Below, in pieces: positions 16,464 through 26,345 of a stretch of DNA of 64,000 nucleotides. The position numbers were made by a program, and so were the translations under genes. Below the pieces are notes generated by a model. The model was given only the letters and a program-made list of their open reading frames with translations. It did not search any database and was not told the DNA's origin. The stretch is from the NCBI RefSeq assembly GCF_020682705.1, contig NZ_JAGTTN010000001.1:186001-250000 (forward strand), written 5' to 3'. Positions within the stretch are counted from its first letter, which is position 1; every line of letters begins with the position of its first letter. The DNA is from Microbacterium allomyrinae (lineage in GTDB: Bacteria; Actinomycetota; Actinomycetes; Actinomycetales; Microbacteriaceae).

Positions 16464-16577
16464 CCCCCCACCCACACCCACGCCACCCACCCCCACACCC
16501 CAGCGCGCGAGACCGGGGATCTGCGTCGAGACCGGGGGCGAGGTCCTAGGTCTCGGCGAGGACGCCCGGTCTCGGCG
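16464..16577. repeat. G-quadruplex-prone tract and four GAGACC half-sites
   Basis: The minus strand of 16464-16501 holds six G runs of 3-6 separated by one to six bases, a strong G-quadruplex motif about 85 bases upstream of tRNA-Gln. Next to it are four copies of a GAGACC half-site: CGAGACCGG at 16508-16516 and 16527-16535, and their inverse at about 16548-16555 and 16566-16574. The outer pair is a perfect 9-bp inverted repeat. These lie 75-140 bases before the MarR start and may be its operators. Nothing codes here; the stretch 16380-16650 is otherwise empty. Confidence 0.5.
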
Positions 16578-16650
16578 GAAGAAGTCGGGATCGAGGCGGC
16601 ACGGGGGCATCGCACGCTGCGACGCGGCATCCGCTCGCGATAATGGGGGA

Positions 16651-17154
16651 ATGTCCCACCAGACCGACGAGGTCGATCGCATCGTCGAGGCATGGATCGC
16701 GCAGCGCCCTGACCTCGACTTCTCTCCGCTCGGCGTGCTGTCCCGCGTGGACCGGCTCTCGCGCCACCTCGATCGCGCACGCCGCGACGCGTTCCGCCGC
16801 AGCGACCTGGAGCCCTGGGAGTGGGACGTGCTGTCGGCGCTTCGCCGCGCGGGCGAGCCGTTCCAGCTCAGTCCCAAGCAGCTGCTGCAGCAGACCCTCG
16901 TCTCGAGCGGGACGATGACCAACCGCATCGACCGTCTCGTCGGGCGCCGCCTCGTGCGTCGCGAAGCCGATCCCGGTGATGGGCGCGGCATCCTGGTCAC
17001 GATGACCGACGAGGGCAAGACCCGGGTGGATGCCGCGATCACGCGTCTCGTGGACGCCGAGGCGCTGCTGCTGGGAACGCTGTCACGCTCCGACCGCGAC
17101 CGTCTCGCCGCGCTCCTGCGAAAGCTCAGCCTCGGCTTCGACGTCGGAACCTGA
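16651..17154 (+). CDS. MarR-family transcriptional regulator
   Basis: A 167-residue winged-helix repressor. The DNA-binding part (about residues 65-130) contains LSPKQLLQQTLVSSGTMTNR, the recognition helix region, and LVRREADPGDGRGILVTMTDEG, the family wing with D-x-R-G. The ATG at 16651 is preceded by GATAAT and GGGGGA, so the message may be leaderless or have a purine-rich ribosome site. It is alone on its strand between tRNA-Gln and the convergent ABC-F gene. Ligand and targets are unknown; repeated half-sites upstream suggest autoregulation. Confidence 0.9.
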   Translation: MSHQTDEVDRIVEAWIAQRPDLDFSPLGVLSRVDRLSRHLDRARRDAFRRSDLEPWEWDVLSALRRAGEPFQLSPKQLLQQTLVSSGTMTNRIDRLVGRRLVRREADPGDGRGILVTMTDEGKTRVDAAITRLVDAEALLLGTLSRSDRDRLAALLRKLSLGFDVGT

Positions 17155-17160
17155 CCCGAG

Positions 17161-17196
17161 CCCGGAAACACCCGAACCCCCGGAAACACCCGACCC
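17161..17196. repeat. Two tandem 18-bp repeats between marR and abc-F
   Basis: CCCGGAAACACCCGA occurs at 17161-17175 and again at 17179-17193, period 18. The opposite strand has five G runs and could form a G-quadruplex in the 3' end of the ABC-F transcript. It separates two convergent genes; a terminator role is possible but unproven. Confidence 0.4.
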
Positions 17197-17245
17197 CCGC
17201 GATGCGCCCGGATGCCGAGAACGCCCCCACGAGGATCTCGCGGCG

Positions 17246-19087
17246 TCAGCCGAGCTGCTCGGTGAGCTCGAACCAGCGCGCCTCCACGTCGTCGCGCTCC
17301 TTCTCGAGGTCGCCGATGCGCGCCATCTCGGCGCCGAGGCCCACGTAGTCGGACTGGTCGTGGTCCGCCAGCGAGGTGCGCGCGGTGCCGATCTGCGCTT
17401 CGAGCTTCTCGAGCCGCCGCTCGAGCGCTGCGACCTCCTTCTGCGCGGATCGCAGCTCGGCCCCGGCCAGAGCCGGGGTCGCTGACGCCGTGGACGACGC
17501 GGATGCGGCGGCCGCGGCCTCCGACGCCTTCGACGTGGTCGCGGCGGCTGTGCGCTCGCGCTCGCGCAGCCTCAGATACTCGTCGACGCCGCCCGGGAGA
17601 TGACGCAGGTGCCCGCTGAGGATCGCGTACTGCTGATCCGTGACTCGCTCGATGAAATAGCGATCGTGCGAGACCACCAGGAGCGTCCCCGGCCAGGAGT
17701 CGAGCAGGTCCTCGATCGCGGACAGGATGTCGGTGTCGAGATCGTTCGTCGGCTCGTCGAGGATCAGCACGTTCGGCTGCTCGAGCAGGATCAGCAGCAG
17801 CTGCAGGCGCCGCTTCTGCCCGCCTGAGAGATCCTTCACCGGTGTCGAGAGCTGGGCGCTGGCGAATCCCATGCGCTCCAGGAGCTGGCCGGGAGTGAGT
17901 TCCTGCGCCTTCGACCCGGCGCCGAACGTGTAAGTCGTGCGAAGACGCTCGATCACGACGCGCACCGGGCTCTCGAGGTGGTCCTCCAGCTCGTCGAGGC
18001 GCTGCGTGAGGGTCGCCACGTTGACGGTCTTACCGCGCTTGACCCGTCCCGCGGTGGGTTCGACGTCACCCGACACGAGCCCGAGCAGCGTGGACTTGCC
18101 CGCGCCGTTCACGCCGAGGATGCCGGTGCGCTCGCCGGGCGCGATGCGCCACTCGACGGGGTGCAGCACCTCGCGCGGCTCGCCCGTCGCGGGATCGGGG
18201 TACGACACGGCGGCGTCGAGCAGGTCGACCACATCTTTGCCGAGCCGTGAGACCGCGAGGGACTGCAGCTCGGTCTTGTCACGGATCTCGGGCACATCGG
18301 CGATGAGCTCGTTGGCCGCGTCGATGCGGAACTTGGGCTTGGACGTACGCGCCGGCGCACCGCGGCGCAGCCACGCGAGCTCTTTGCGTGCGAGATTCTG
18401 GCGGCGCGCCTCGATCGCCGCCGATTGACGGTCGCGCTCGACGCGCTGCAGGATGTAGGCCGCATAGCCGCCCTCGAAGGGCTCGACGATCTGGTCGTGC
18501 ACCTCCCACGTGGCCGTGCAGACCTCGTCGAGGAACCATCGGTCGTGCGTGACGACCAACAGCCCGCCCTGGCCTGCCGGCCAGCGACGCTTGATGTGCC
18601 CGGCGAGCCAGGCGATCGCCTCGACGTCGAGGTGGTTGGTCGGCTCGTCGAGGAAGATCACGTCGTCGTCACGCGTTAACAGGGCCGCCAGGGCGACCCG
18701 GCGGCGCTGACCGCCGGAGAGCCCCACGACGGGGCCGTCCCACGGGATGCCGCCGAGCAGTCCGGCGATGACATCGCGGGCTCGGGGGTCACCGGCCCAC
18801 TCGTGCTCGGGGCGGTCGCCGACGACGGCCTCGGCGACGGTGTGCGCATCGTCGAGGGTGTCGGCCTGATCGAGCACGCCGACGCGAACACCGCCGCGTA
18901 CGGTGACGCGCCCCGAATCGGGCTCGAGCCGTCCGGCGAGCATCGCAAGGAGGCTCGACTTGCCGTCGCCGTTGCGGCCGACGACGCCGATGCGGTCGCC
19001 CTCGTCGATTCCCAGCGAGATGCCGTCGAAGACGACCTTGGTCGGGAATTCCAGGTGCAGGGCCTCGGCCCCGAGAAGATGTGCCAT
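17246..19087 (-). CDS. ABC-F family ATPase, Uup-like
   Basis: A 613-residue soluble protein with two ABC cassettes and no membrane part. Cassette 1 (about residues 1-245) has VGRNGDGKSS, LSGGQRRR and VIFLDEPTNHLD; cassette 2 (about 310-525) has VNGAGKST, LSGGQKRR and LILDEPTNDLD. Between them is WLRRGAPARTSKPKFRI, the ABC-F linker, here of Uup type. An Ala/Ser-rich hinge and a C-terminal coiled coil (KEVAALERRLEKLEAQI) follow. ABC-F proteins act on ribosomes or recombination intermediates; antibiotic protection cannot be claimed. GGAGGGG precedes ATG 19087. Confidence 0.9.
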   Translation of the reverse strand: MAHLLGAEALHLEFPTKVVFDGISLGIDEGDRIGVVGRNGDGKSSLLAMLAGRLEPDSGRVTVRGGVRVGVLDQADTLDDAHTVAEAVVGDRPEHEWAGDPRARDVIAGLLGGIPWDGPVVGLSGGQRRRVALAALLTRDDDVIFLDEPTNHLDVEAIAWLAGHIKRRWPAGQGGLLVVTHDRWFLDEVCTATWEVHDQIVEPFEGGYAAYILQRVERDRQSAAIEARRQNLARKELAWLRRGAPARTSKPKFRIDAANELIADVPEIRDKTELQSLAVSRLGKDVVDLLDAAVSYPDPATGEPREVLHPVEWRIAPGERTGILGVNGAGKSTLLGLVSGDVEPTAGRVKRGKTVNVATLTQRLDELEDHLESPVRVVIERLRTTYTFGAGSKAQELTPGQLLERMGFASAQLSTPVKDLSGGQKRRLQLLLILLEQPNVLILDEPTNDLDTDILSAIEDLLDSWPGTLLVVSHDRYFIERVTDQQYAILSGHLRHLPGGVDEYLRLRERERTAAATTSKASEAAAAASASSTASATPALAGAELRSAQKEVAALERRLEKLEAQIGTARTSLADHDQSDYVGLGAEMARIGDLEKERDDVEARWFELTEQLG

Positions 19088-19148
19088 GTCCCCTCCAGGC
19101 TAGGCGAGCGGGGCGCCCGCCCGGTCCACCCTCGGGAGGGCGCTCGTG

Positions 19149-20543
19149 TCAGTACCAGATGCTGAGGCTCGGCGCGGTGTGCCAGCCGAACACGCGGGCG
19201 GCGGCGGCGCTGTCGGTCGTCTCCACCCGTCCCGCGCGAGCGAGCGTCGCGAGCGAAACCCCGCCGAGGTAGGCGGCCGACAGCTCGGCGATGCCGAGGG
19301 CGACCTCGACAGCTCCGGCCGGTGCCTCGTCGGACACCCATGCCGAGACGCGGCCGCGGCCCTCGGCATCGACCTCGAGCAGGAACCGGCCGCCGGTGAT
19401 CGCCAGGGGATCCGACACGTCCAGTGCGATCAGCCCCGACGCTCCGAACGCGCGCGCCTCGAGTGCACGCGGCACATCCAGGATGCGCACGTACTGGTGA
19501 TCGCGCACCGTCACGGTCGCCGCGCGCTGATCGGCGATCATCCAGAGAAGCGGCTCGTCCACCGAGAGCTCACTCGCGTGCACCTCGGCCACGAGGTCCA
19601 GCTCGAGCAGGAACCGCCACAGGGCGGCATATGCGTCGTCGGTCTCGGCGAGCAGGTAGTGCAGGGTCACGGTCGCCTTGGTGAAGTCGTCGTGGTTCTC
19701 GCGGACGGCGTAGACCGCGAGCCCTCGCACCTCGCCCGCCGCGTCGGTGTACTGGACCGCGCGCTTGCTCGTGGCGTGCTCATCGCCCGGCCAGGTGCCC
19801 GCGAGCCTGTCCCAGAATCCCCCTTCGACGGCGATCTCACCCACGATATGCCGCCGCAGACGCTCATGCAGAGGTGCCATCAGCTCGCGCACGCGGGAGC
19901 GGGAGATGAAGTCCACCCTCCCCTCGGGACGCGGCCCGATCCACACCGCACGCCTGGCCTCGATGCGCCACGACGCGCTCGCCGCGGCCGGTGCGAAGCC
20001 GTACCGGCCGTACAGCGGCGACTCGCTGACGGTGAGCATCGCCATCGGAGCCCCCGCGCCGTGCGCGGCACGCAGTTCGCCCTCGAGCATCGCGCGCGCG
20101 ATGCCGCGACGGCGGTGTGTGGGCGACACCGTTACGGCGGAGATCGCCGCTGACGGCAGGTCGGCGCCACCGGGTACCGTCAGATCCGCGATCCACGAGG
20201 CGATCGTCGCGACGGGCGAATCGGCCATCGGCGCGGACGGATCGTAGACGCCGGTGTTGCGGCGATAGCGGCTGCGCTCCCGTGTCGCCTCGATCTGCGC
20301 GTCCGTGCGCTCGGCATCCTGGAATCCGCGCGTCACCACCTGCAGCCAGGCCGGGAACGCGGCGTCGTCGGCAGGTACCAGCCGGTACCGCAGCCCGGAC
20401 TCGCCGAGCCGCTCGTCGGACGCCGGATCCACTGGCGCCGCGCGGAACTCGGATCGGAAGCCGGCACGCGGATCGGCCGCCTCCGGATTCACCGCATCGG
20501 CATCGCCCGCGGCATTTTCGGGGGCATCCGTCGGAACGTTCAT
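19149..20543 (-). CDS. Eis-like GNAT N-acetyltransferase
   Basis: A 464-residue protein with the three-part Eis layout: an N-terminal GNAT domain with the acetyl-CoA loop VSPTHRRRGIARAML, a second GNAT-like domain, and a C-terminal sterol-carrier-like domain ending SLSIWY, where the terminal carboxylate normally takes part in catalysis. SESPLYGRYGFAPA is a family hallmark. Eis enzymes acetylate amines of aminoglycosides or other substrates; the substrate here is unknown. ATG 20543 was chosen because AAGGAG lies eight bases upstream. It sits between ispE and abc-F. Confidence 0.85.
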   Translation of the reverse strand: MNVPTDAPENAAGDADAVNPEAADPRAGFRSEFRAAPVDPASDERLGESGLRYRLVPADDAAFPAWLQVVTRGFQDAERTDAQIEATRERSRYRRNTGVYDPSAPMADSPVATIASWIADLTVPGGADLPSAAISAVTVSPTHRRRGIARAMLEGELRAAHGAGAPMAMLTVSESPLYGRYGFAPAAASASWRIEARRAVWIGPRPEGRVDFISRSRVRELMAPLHERLRRHIVGEIAVEGGFWDRLAGTWPGDEHATSKRAVQYTDAAGEVRGLAVYAVRENHDDFTKATVTLHYLLAETDDAYAALWRFLLELDLVAEVHASELSVDEPLLWMIADQRAATVTVRDHQYVRILDVPRALEARAFGASGLIALDVSDPLAITGGRFLLEVDAEGRGRVSAWVSDEAPAGAVEVALGIAELSAAYLGGVSLATLARAGRVETTDSAAAARVFGWHTAPSLSIWY

Positions 20544-20611
20544 CGTCGGGTCTCCTTCTTCCGTCTTTCGGGGCACATGTCGTGCGGGATCGTCATCGCC
20601 TCAGCGGGATT

Positions 20612-21541
20612 TCACGCGCCCACCACCCGCGCACCGGCGACGGGCCCGTGCACGTGGAGCGCCTCGAACCCGGCGGCCGAGAGCGTTATCTGCAGTTCGA
20701 GCGCCGACTCGGGGTCTGCGGTCAGGAAGGCCAGCGTAGGGCCGGACCCCGACACGAGGCCCGCGAGTGCGCCGGACCCCTCTCCCAGCTCCAGCGCGTC
20801 GCGCAGCTCGGGCCGAAGCGACAGCGCCGCGATCTGGAGATCATTGCTGGTGTGCTCGGCGAGCGCGACCGGGTCGCCCGCTCGCAAGGCGTGCAGCACG
20901 GCGGGAGCGACCTCGGGCACGCTCGGCGCCGCCACGATGTCGGGACGACCGCGCAACTCGTCGAGGTGCGCGTAGACCTCCGGCGTCGACAGGCCGTCGT
21001 CGGAGGGCAGCACCACCCAGTCGAAGCGCCCCTTGGCGAGGGCAGGGTTCAGCTGATCCCCGCGGCCCGTCCCGATCGCGGTGCCGCCCATGAGTGCGAA
21101 GGGCACGTCGGCCCCGAGCCGCGCGGCGAGCTTGTGCAGCTCGGCACCGCCCAGATCCGCGCCCCACAGCGCATCGCACGCGACCAGCGCGGCCGCGGCA
21201 TCCGCTGATCCCCCGCCCATCCCGCCGGCGACGGGAACGTGCTTGACGATGTCGAGGTGCACGCCGCCGCTGTAGCCGATGCGCTGTGCGAGCAGCCGCG
21301 CCGCGCGCACCGCGAGGTTGCGGTCGTCGGCGGGCACGCCCGACACCTCGACCGTGCCCGAGATCGACACCGAGAACTCGTCGGAGTGCGTCGCCCACAC
21401 ATCCTCGAACAGCGACACCGCCTGATAGGCCGAGGCGACGTCGTGATAGCCGTCCTCCTGCACGCCGCCCACCTCGAAGAACAGGTTGAGCTTCCCGGGC
21501 GCCCGCACGTGGACGCCGCCGGGCGCGAGGGCCTGACTCAC
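20612..21541 (-). CDS. ispE: 4-diphosphocytidyl-2-C-methyl-D-erythritol kinase
   Basis: A 309-residue GHMP kinase of the MEP isoprenoid pathway. Seen are [14 protein letters not shown] at the start, the ATP loop [17 protein letters not shown], and [11 protein letters not shown] near the end. The GTG start overlaps the stop of the upstream aldo/keto reductase by four bases (GTGA), so ispE depends on that operon here. In many actinobacteria ispE follows ksgA directly; here three accessory genes intervene. Confidence 0.96.
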   Translation of the reverse strand: MSQALAPGGVHVRAPGKLNLFFEVGGVQEDGYHDVASAYQAVSLFEDVWATHSDEFSVSISGTVEVSGVPADDRNLAVRAARLLAQRIGYSGGVHLDIVKHVPVAGGMGGGSADAAAALVACDALWGADLGGAELHKLAARLGADVPFALMGGTAIGTGRGDQLNPALAKGRFDWVVLPSDDGLSTPEVYAHLDELRGRPDIVAAPSVPEVAPAVLHALRAGDPVALAEHTSNDLQIAALSLRPELRDALELGEGSGALAGLVSGSGPTLAFLTADPESALELQITLSAAGFEALHVHGPVAGARVVGA

Positions 21542-22605
21542 CGGTTCGCCGATTCCGCCCAGAGGTCGACGTCGATGCCATCCGACAGGGCGTCGATGCG
21601 CTCGATCTCCTCGGTGCTGAACGCCGGGCCCTCGAGCGCCCGCAGGTTCTCATCGATCTGAGCCGGACGCGAGGCGCCGATGAGCGCCGAGGCGACCACC
21701 GGATCCCGCAGGACCCACTGGATCGCCATCTGCGCGAGCGACTGCCCGCGCTCCTTGGCGATCACGTCGAGACTGCGCAGCTTCGCCAGGCCCGTCTCCG
21801 ACAGCGAGCGATCCGGGACCGACGAGCGCTTCTGCGCACGCTCGGCGGGACCCCCGCCGAGGTACTTGTCGGTGAGCAGCCCCTGCGCGAGCGGGGTGAA
21901 CGCGATCGCACCCATGCCCTCCTGCTTCAGGACGCCGGTCAGGCCGTCCTCCACCCAGCGGTTCAGGATCGAGTAGGCCGGCTGGTGGATGACGAGCGGC
22001 GTGCCGAGCGAGCGGGCGACGGATGCCGCCACCGCCGTGCGCTCGGCGCTGTACGACGAGATGCCGACGTAGAGCGCCTTGCCCTGACGCACGAGCGTGT
22101 CGAGCGCGCCTACCGTCTCTTCGACGGGGACATCGGCGTCGACGCGGTGCGAATAGAAGATGTCGACATAGTCGACGCTCATGCGCGTGAGCGACTGCTC
22201 GGCGCTCGCCAGGATGTACTTGCGCGATCCGCCGTCGCCGTAGGGGCCGTCCCACATGTCGTAGCCGGCCTTGGAGGAGAGGATGAGCTCGTCGCGGTAC
22301 GGCGCGAAGTCCTCGCGCATCATGCGGCCGAAATTCGTCTCGGCCGAGCCGTACGGCGGGCCGTAGTTGTTTGCCAGATCGAAGTGCGTGATCCCCCGGT
22401 CGAACGCGTGGCGCAGCAGCGCGCGCTGGTTGTCGAAGGGGATGTTGTCGCCGAAGTTCCACCACAGCCCGAGTGAGACGGGGGGAAGGGTCAGTCCCGA
22501 CGTGCCGACACGACGGTACTGCGTGATGTCGTAGCGGTCGTCGGCGGCGGTGTAGGGACGGTGGAGGTCTCCACCGCGGGAGCGGTAGCGCTGGTCATCG
22601 GTCAC
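21538..22605 (-). CDS. Aldo/keto reductase, YghZ/L-glyceraldehyde-3-P reductase type
   Basis: A 355-residue NADPH-dependent reductase with a TIM-barrel fold. The catalytic tetrad is visible as Asp and Tyr in [15 protein letters not shown], Lys in [13 protein letters not shown] and His in DIFYSHRVD. The start [13 protein letters not shown] and insertion [18 protein letters not shown] match the YghZ subgroup that detoxifies glyceraldehyde 3-phosphate isomers and methylglyoxal. GTG 22605 follows TAGCCT by six bases, so this gene probably drives ispE transcription as well. Confidence 0.9.
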   Translation of the reverse strand: MTDDQRYRSRGGDLHRPYTAADDRYDITQYRRVGTSGLTLPPVSLGLWWNFGDNIPFDNQRALLRHAFDRGITHFDLANNYGPPYGSAETNFGRMMREDFAPYRDELILSSKAGYDMWDGPYGDGGSRKYILASAEQSLTRMSVDYVDIFYSHRVDADVPVEETVGALDTLVRQGKALYVGISSYSAERTAVAASVARSLGTPLVIHQPAYSILNRWVEDGLTGVLKQEGMGAIAFTPLAQGLLTDKYLGGGPAERAQKRSSVPDRSLSETGLAKLRSLDVIAKERGQSLAQMAIQWVLRDPVVASALIGASRPAQIDENLRALEGPAFSTEEIERIDALSDGIDVDLWAESANR

Positions 22606-22617
22606 CGCTCCAGGCTA
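22603..22617 (-). promoter_or_regulatory. Leaderless-type promoter for the aldo/keto reductase and ispE
   Basis: Minus-strand TAGCCT, then GGAGCG, then GTG 22605. The spacer also resembles a ribosome site. Confidence 0.5.
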
Positions 22618-22789
22618 TCGGCGTCGCGCCCGGCTCGCAGGGTGGCCGTGCATGCGCGCATTCCAGAAGTCAAGGGTCTCCCCTCGGGCGTGCGCCGTGC
22701 GGAAACCTCGTTGTAATGGACGCCACCTAGGGTGGGCAACAGGCCCTGAACGCGCGATCCGCGTCGGGGCTGAACAGAAGGAGGACACC

Positions 22790-24376
22790 GTGACCCGATT
22801 GTCTGCTCTCCCCCGAGCCGCCGACCCCTGGACGAATCTGCTCGAACGCGCCGATGTCGTCGTGGATCGCGGCATCCTGCATGTCGTCCACGATGAGGTC
22901 GCGCCGCACGCCGCACGCGAGGCCGACCTGCTGCTGGTCGCCGACGCGCTGGCCGATGCGGGGATCCAGACGACGCTCATCCGCCACGATCGCATGGTGC
23001 CCGCGCTGGTCGTCGATGTCGCGGAACGCCAGGCGGCGCTGAACGCCCTCGCCGCGGTCTGCACCGGCGAACCGCTGTACCTCAAGGCGAAGGGCCGCGC
23101 TCCGGTGCTGGCCTGCGACGCCGAGCCGATCGCCGCGTCGCCGTCGACCGTGCGGCTCTACCGTCCTCGCGTCACCACTTCGGGAACGCTCCGCTACGGT
23201 CCCGCCCTCGGCGTCCACCTCGAGTTCTGGCGGTTCGACCCCGAGACGATCGAGGCGCCTCGGGACAACGCGCTCACCCGGCGCAGCACCCCGGCGTCCG
23301 ACATCTCCTTCACCGATGTGGACCGCTACGGACGGCGCTGGCGCACGATCGCCGGCATGTTCGACCCGCACCCGCTCGAGGTCACGGACGACATCGACAT
23401 CGTCTTCTCGTGGGTGGACGGATCCTCCAGCGAGTTCCAGCGGCAGCGCGCCGCGCAGCTCGCCGAGTACGTCGTCGGCGGCGACGACGGCGGCGCGGTG
23501 CGCTACCGTCACGTCGATGAACTGCGCTACGCCCTGCGCAGCGTGCACATGTACGCGCCGTGGGTGCGACGCATCTTCATCGCCACGGACTCCCCCGCCC
23601 CGGAATGGCTGCTCGAGCACCCGAAGGTGACGATCGTGCGCAGCGAGGAGTTCTTCGCCGATCCCTCTGTGCTGCCCACCCACAACTCGCACGCAGTCGA
23701 GGCGCAGCTGCACCGCATCCCGGGCCTCGCCGAGCATTTCCTCTACTCGAACGACGACATGTTCTTCGGCCGCCTGGTCGAGCCGGAGCTGTTCTTCACG
23801 CCCGGCGGCGTCACCAAGTTCGTCGAATGCGAGGTGCGCATCGGTGCGGGCGAGCCCGCCCTGCATCGCAGCGGCCACGACAACGGGCTGCGGGTCAACC
23901 GGTCGCTGCTGCACGAGCGGTTCGGCCGCACGATCGTGCGCGACCTGGACCACTGCGCGACGCCGCTGCGCCGCAGCGTCATGGCAGAGCTCGAAGAGTC
24001 GTTTCCCGACGACTTCGCGCGGACCGCGGCATCCCGCTTCCGCTCCGCGACCGACATCTCGGTGACCAACAGCCTGTACCACTACTACGCGCTGCTCACC
24101 GGCCGGGCCGTCACCACACGCGTGCCGCGGGTCCGCTACGCGCAGACGACGATGGTCGCGGGTCTGCGCCAGATGGAGCGGCTCGCAGAGAATCGCGACG
24201 CCGATATGTTCTGCCTCAACGACGGCGGCAATGCAGAAGTGCCCGAGGACGTGCGCGTGCGCGCGCTGCGCGGCGCCCTGGAGCGAATGTTCCCGGTGCG
24301 TGCGCCCTGGGAGCGGGACGAGCTCAGCGCAGCACGGGAATCGGCTCGGTCGGCGCATCCCTCGGCGGGGCGCTGA
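22790..24376 (+). CDS. Stealth-family sugar-phosphate transferase
   Basis: A 528-residue protein with the conserved regions of Stealth hexose-1-phosphotransferases: CR1 [12 protein letters not shown] (about residues 202-213), CR2 [20 protein letters not shown] followed by [10 protein letters not shown]3 [16 protein letters not shown] with [10 protein letters not shown], and CR4 toward the end. The enzymes move sugar phosphates from nucleotide sugars to cell-surface glycans. No signal peptide or TM helix is evident. GTG 22790 was chosen because AGGAGG lies six bases upstream. Its end overlaps the convergent metallophosphoesterase gene by 53 bases. No other polysaccharide genes are adjacent. 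Confidence 0.9.
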   Translation: MTRLSALPRAADPWTNLLERADVVVDRGILHVVHDEVAPHAAREADLLLVADALADAGIQTTLIRHDRMVPALVVDVAERQAALNALAAVCTGEPLYLKAKGRAPVLACDAEPIAASPSTVRLYRPRVTTSGTLRYGPALGVHLEFWRFDPETIEAPRDNALTRRSTPASDISFTDVDRYGRRWRTIAGMFDPHPLEVTDDIDIVFSWVDGSSSEFQRQRAAQLAEYVVGGDDGGAVRYRHVDELRYALRSVHMYAPWVRRIFIATDSPAPEWLLEHPKVTIVRSEEFFADPSVLPTHNSHAVEAQLHRIPGLAEHFLYSNDDMFFGRLVEPELFFTPGGVTKFVECEVRIGAGEPALHRSGHDNGLRVNRSLLHERFGRTIVRDLDHCATPLRRSVMAELEESFPDDFARTAASRFRSATDISVTNSLYHYYALLTGRAVTTRVPRVRYAQTTMVAGLRQMERLAENRDADMFCLNDGGNAEVPEDVRVRALRGALERMFPVRAPWERDELSAARESARSAHPSAGR

Positions 24377-25256
24377 GCGGAGCAACGCCGGCTGCGCGAA
24401 GGCGACGCTGAGCCTCGTCGGGGTCGATGTACTCGAGCGCGCGCGGTGCGTCGATCGGGACGACCGAGTGCACCACGGTGTCGTCGTAGACGTGCACGAG
24501 ATTGAACGACTGTGCACCGTCCTGCGGCCGGGTGCCACCGACCGGAACGGTGAGGTCCTGCGCGTAGCAGGTGGACGACGCGACCGACACCGGGATGCCG
24601 GCGAACGTCGCGAACGTCGAGTAGTGCAGATGCCCGGCGATGATGGTGCGCACGTCGCTGCCGCGCAGGACGGCCGCCAGCCGGGATTGGTCGCGCAGCT
24701 CGACGCTGGCCGCCAGTGGCAGGACGGCCGGGACCGGCGGATGGTGCAGCGCCAGGATCGTGCCCAGCGGTGCGGGCGTGGAGAGCACCTCGGTCAGCCA
24801 CTCCAGCTGCGCGTCGCTCAGCTCGCCGTGGTGGTGGCCCGGAACCGACGTGTCGAGCGTGACGACGCGCAGGCCGTCCAACTCGTCGACGCGGTCGACA
24901 GGACGCAGATCGGCTGCCTCGTCCAGGAGCCCTACGCGGAACGCGCGACGGTCGTCGTGGTTGCCCATCACCCACAGCACCTGCGCGCCGAGGCGCTGCG
25001 CGAACGGCTCGACGAGAGCACGAAGGTCGGCGTAGGCGCCCGCCTCGCCGAGGTCTGTGAGGTCACCGGTGAACACCACCGCGTCGGGCCGGACGCCGCT
25101 CGCCTCGATGACGCCGAGCGTGCGCGACAGCAGCGCGGCACCGTCTACGGCATCGAACAGCCGAGGCGTGGCCGCCGCACGCAGGTGCGTGTCGCTGATG
25201 TGCAGGAGAATGCGTTCGGGGGCCGGATATTCGGCGGGGCGCATGTCGGATCGCAT
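24324..25256 (-). CDS. Calcineurin-like metallophosphoesterase (CpdA/class III phosphodiesterase type)
   Basis: A 310-residue enzyme with the dinuclear metal motifs in order: DTH in HISDTHL, GDLTD, GNHDD, and the histidines in LALHHPPVP and AGHLHYS. The arrangement is that of cyclic-nucleotide or glycerophospho-phosphodiesterases such as CpdA, though the real substrate is unknown. GGAG lies nine bases before ATG 25256. Its last 53 bases overlap the Stealth gene on the other strand, so full expression of both at once would give antisense pairing. Confidence 0.85.
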   Translation of the reverse strand: MRSDMRPAEYPAPERILLHISDTHLRAAATPRLFDAVDGAALLSRTLGVIEASGVRPDAVVFTGDLTDLGEAGAYADLRALVEPFAQRLGAQVLWVMGNHDDRRAFRVGLLDEAADLRPVDRVDELDGLRVVTLDTSVPGHHHGELSDAQLEWLTEVLSTPAPLGTILALHHPPVPAVLPLAASVELRDQSRLAAVLRGSDVRTIIAGHLHYSTFATFAGIPVSVASSTCYAQDLTVPVGGTRPQDGAQSFNLVHVYDDTVVHSVVPIDAPRALEYIDPDEAQRRLRAAGVAPLSAPPRDAPTEPIPVLR

Positions 25257-25416
25257 GGCGAGTCACTCCGGTCCGCCGCGAGGCGAGCTGCCCGTGGAAC
25301 GGGACGGCGGACCATCGAATGTTACCGGCATGTTTCGTACTTTCCGGCCGCCACACGGTGAACGGTCACGAAACGTCATCCGTCGATCGAGGATCGGGCC
25401 GTCGTCACGCCGGGTG

Positions 25417-26259
25417 TCAGAGCGTGCGGGCGATCCGGACGAAGTCGTCGATCGAGAGCTCTTCACCGCGCGCGGTCGGTGCGACGCCTGCCCGCTCCAG
25501 CACGGCGGATGCCTCGGCCGCCGTTCCCCCGAGAACCGCCGCCAGCGCCTGCCGGAGCATCTTTCGGCGCTGCTGGAAGGCGGCATCCACGATCCGGAAT
25601 GTGCGCCGGCGCTCGTCCTCGTCGCCCCGCGACTCGGCGTCCCGGCGGAAGCCGACCAGCACGCTGTCGACGTTCGGAACCGGCCAGAAGACCTGCCGCG
25701 ACACCGTCCCGGCCAGGCGCCACCTCCCGTACCACGCGGCCTTGACGCTCGGTGCCCCGTAGATCTTCGATCCGGGGGCGGCCGCGAGACGCTCGCCCAC
25801 CTCGGCCTGAACCATCACCACGCCGCTCTCGAGGAGCGGGAACGTCTCGAGGAAGTGCAGCAGGACCGGCACCGACACGTTGTACGGCAGGTTGGCGACG
25901 AGGATCGTGGGATCGCCGGGCAGTTCGGTGATCCGCAGCGCGTCGGCGTCTACGACGGTGAGCGCGTCCGGCGTGACGCCGTGCGCGGCGGCGGTCGCGG
26001 GCAGCCGCTCGGCGAGGCGGTGGTCGATCTCGACCGCGGTGACGGATGCCCCGGCCTCGAGGATCGCGAGGGTCAGTGAGCCGAGTCCCGGCCCGACCTC
26101 GACGACGCGATCGCCGGGAGCGACACCCGCGACGTGCACGATCTTTCGGACGCTGTTCGCGTCGACGACGAAGTTCTGCCCCAGCTTCTTGGTGGGAGTG
26201 ACGTCGAGTTCGGCGGCGAGCGCGCGGATCTCGGACGCGCCGAGGAGAGTCACGGGCAT
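25417..26259 (-). CDS. rsmA: 16S rRNA dimethyladenosine transferase
   Basis: The product (280 aa), also called KsgA, dimethylates the two adjacent adenosines near the 3' end of 16S rRNA. It has KKLGQNFVVDANSVRKIV, the SAM loop VVEVGPGLGSLTLAIL, and the catalytic NLPYNVSVP. ATG 26259 follows TACAGT by six bases. The 160 bases downstream of its stop (toward the metallophosphoesterase) hold a GTTTCGT/ACGAAAC inverted repeat (25332-25374) and no gene. Confidence 0.95.
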   Translation of the reverse strand: MPVTLLGASEIRALAAELDVTPTKKLGQNFVVDANSVRKIVHVAGVAPGDRVVEVGPGLGSLTLAILEAGASVTAVEIDHRLAERLPATAAAHGVTPDALTVVDADALRITELPGDPTILVANLPYNVSVPVLLHFLETFPLLESGVVMVQAEVGERLAAAPGSKIYGAPSVKAAWYGRWRLAGTVSRQVFWPVPNVDSVLVGFRRDAESRGDEDERRRTFRIVDAAFQQRRKMLRQALAAVLGGTAAEASAVLERAGVAPTARGEELSIDDFVRIARTL

Positions 26260-26271
26260 GCGTTCACTGTA
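26257..26271 (-). promoter_or_regulatory. Leaderless-type promoter for rsmA
   Basis: Minus-strand TACAGT, GAACGC, ATG 26259. No ribosome site is present, supporting a leaderless transcript. Confidence 0.55.
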
Positions 26272-26329
26272 CCCACTGCGCTCCTGCGCCCCGTCCGCGA
26301 GTGCTCTCGCTCCCGTGCCGATCGACCGA

Positions 26330-26345
26330 TAGCGTGACCAGCATG
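26330..26345 (+). promoter_or_regulatory. Leaderless-type promoter for the sugar porter
   Basis: TAGCGT (26330-26335), seven bases, ATG 26343. It lies 84 bases from the divergent rsmA start. Confidence 0.45.

Noticed and set aside
17246-19087. Antibiotic resistance by ribosome protection
   Set aside because: The linker and coiled coil match Uup-like ABC-F proteins rather than known resistance subfamilies, so resistance is not claimed.
25332-25374. PHO-box-like site before the metallophosphoesterase
   Set aside because: Only partial GTTCACC-like words occur and the spacing does not form convincing 11-bp direct repeats.
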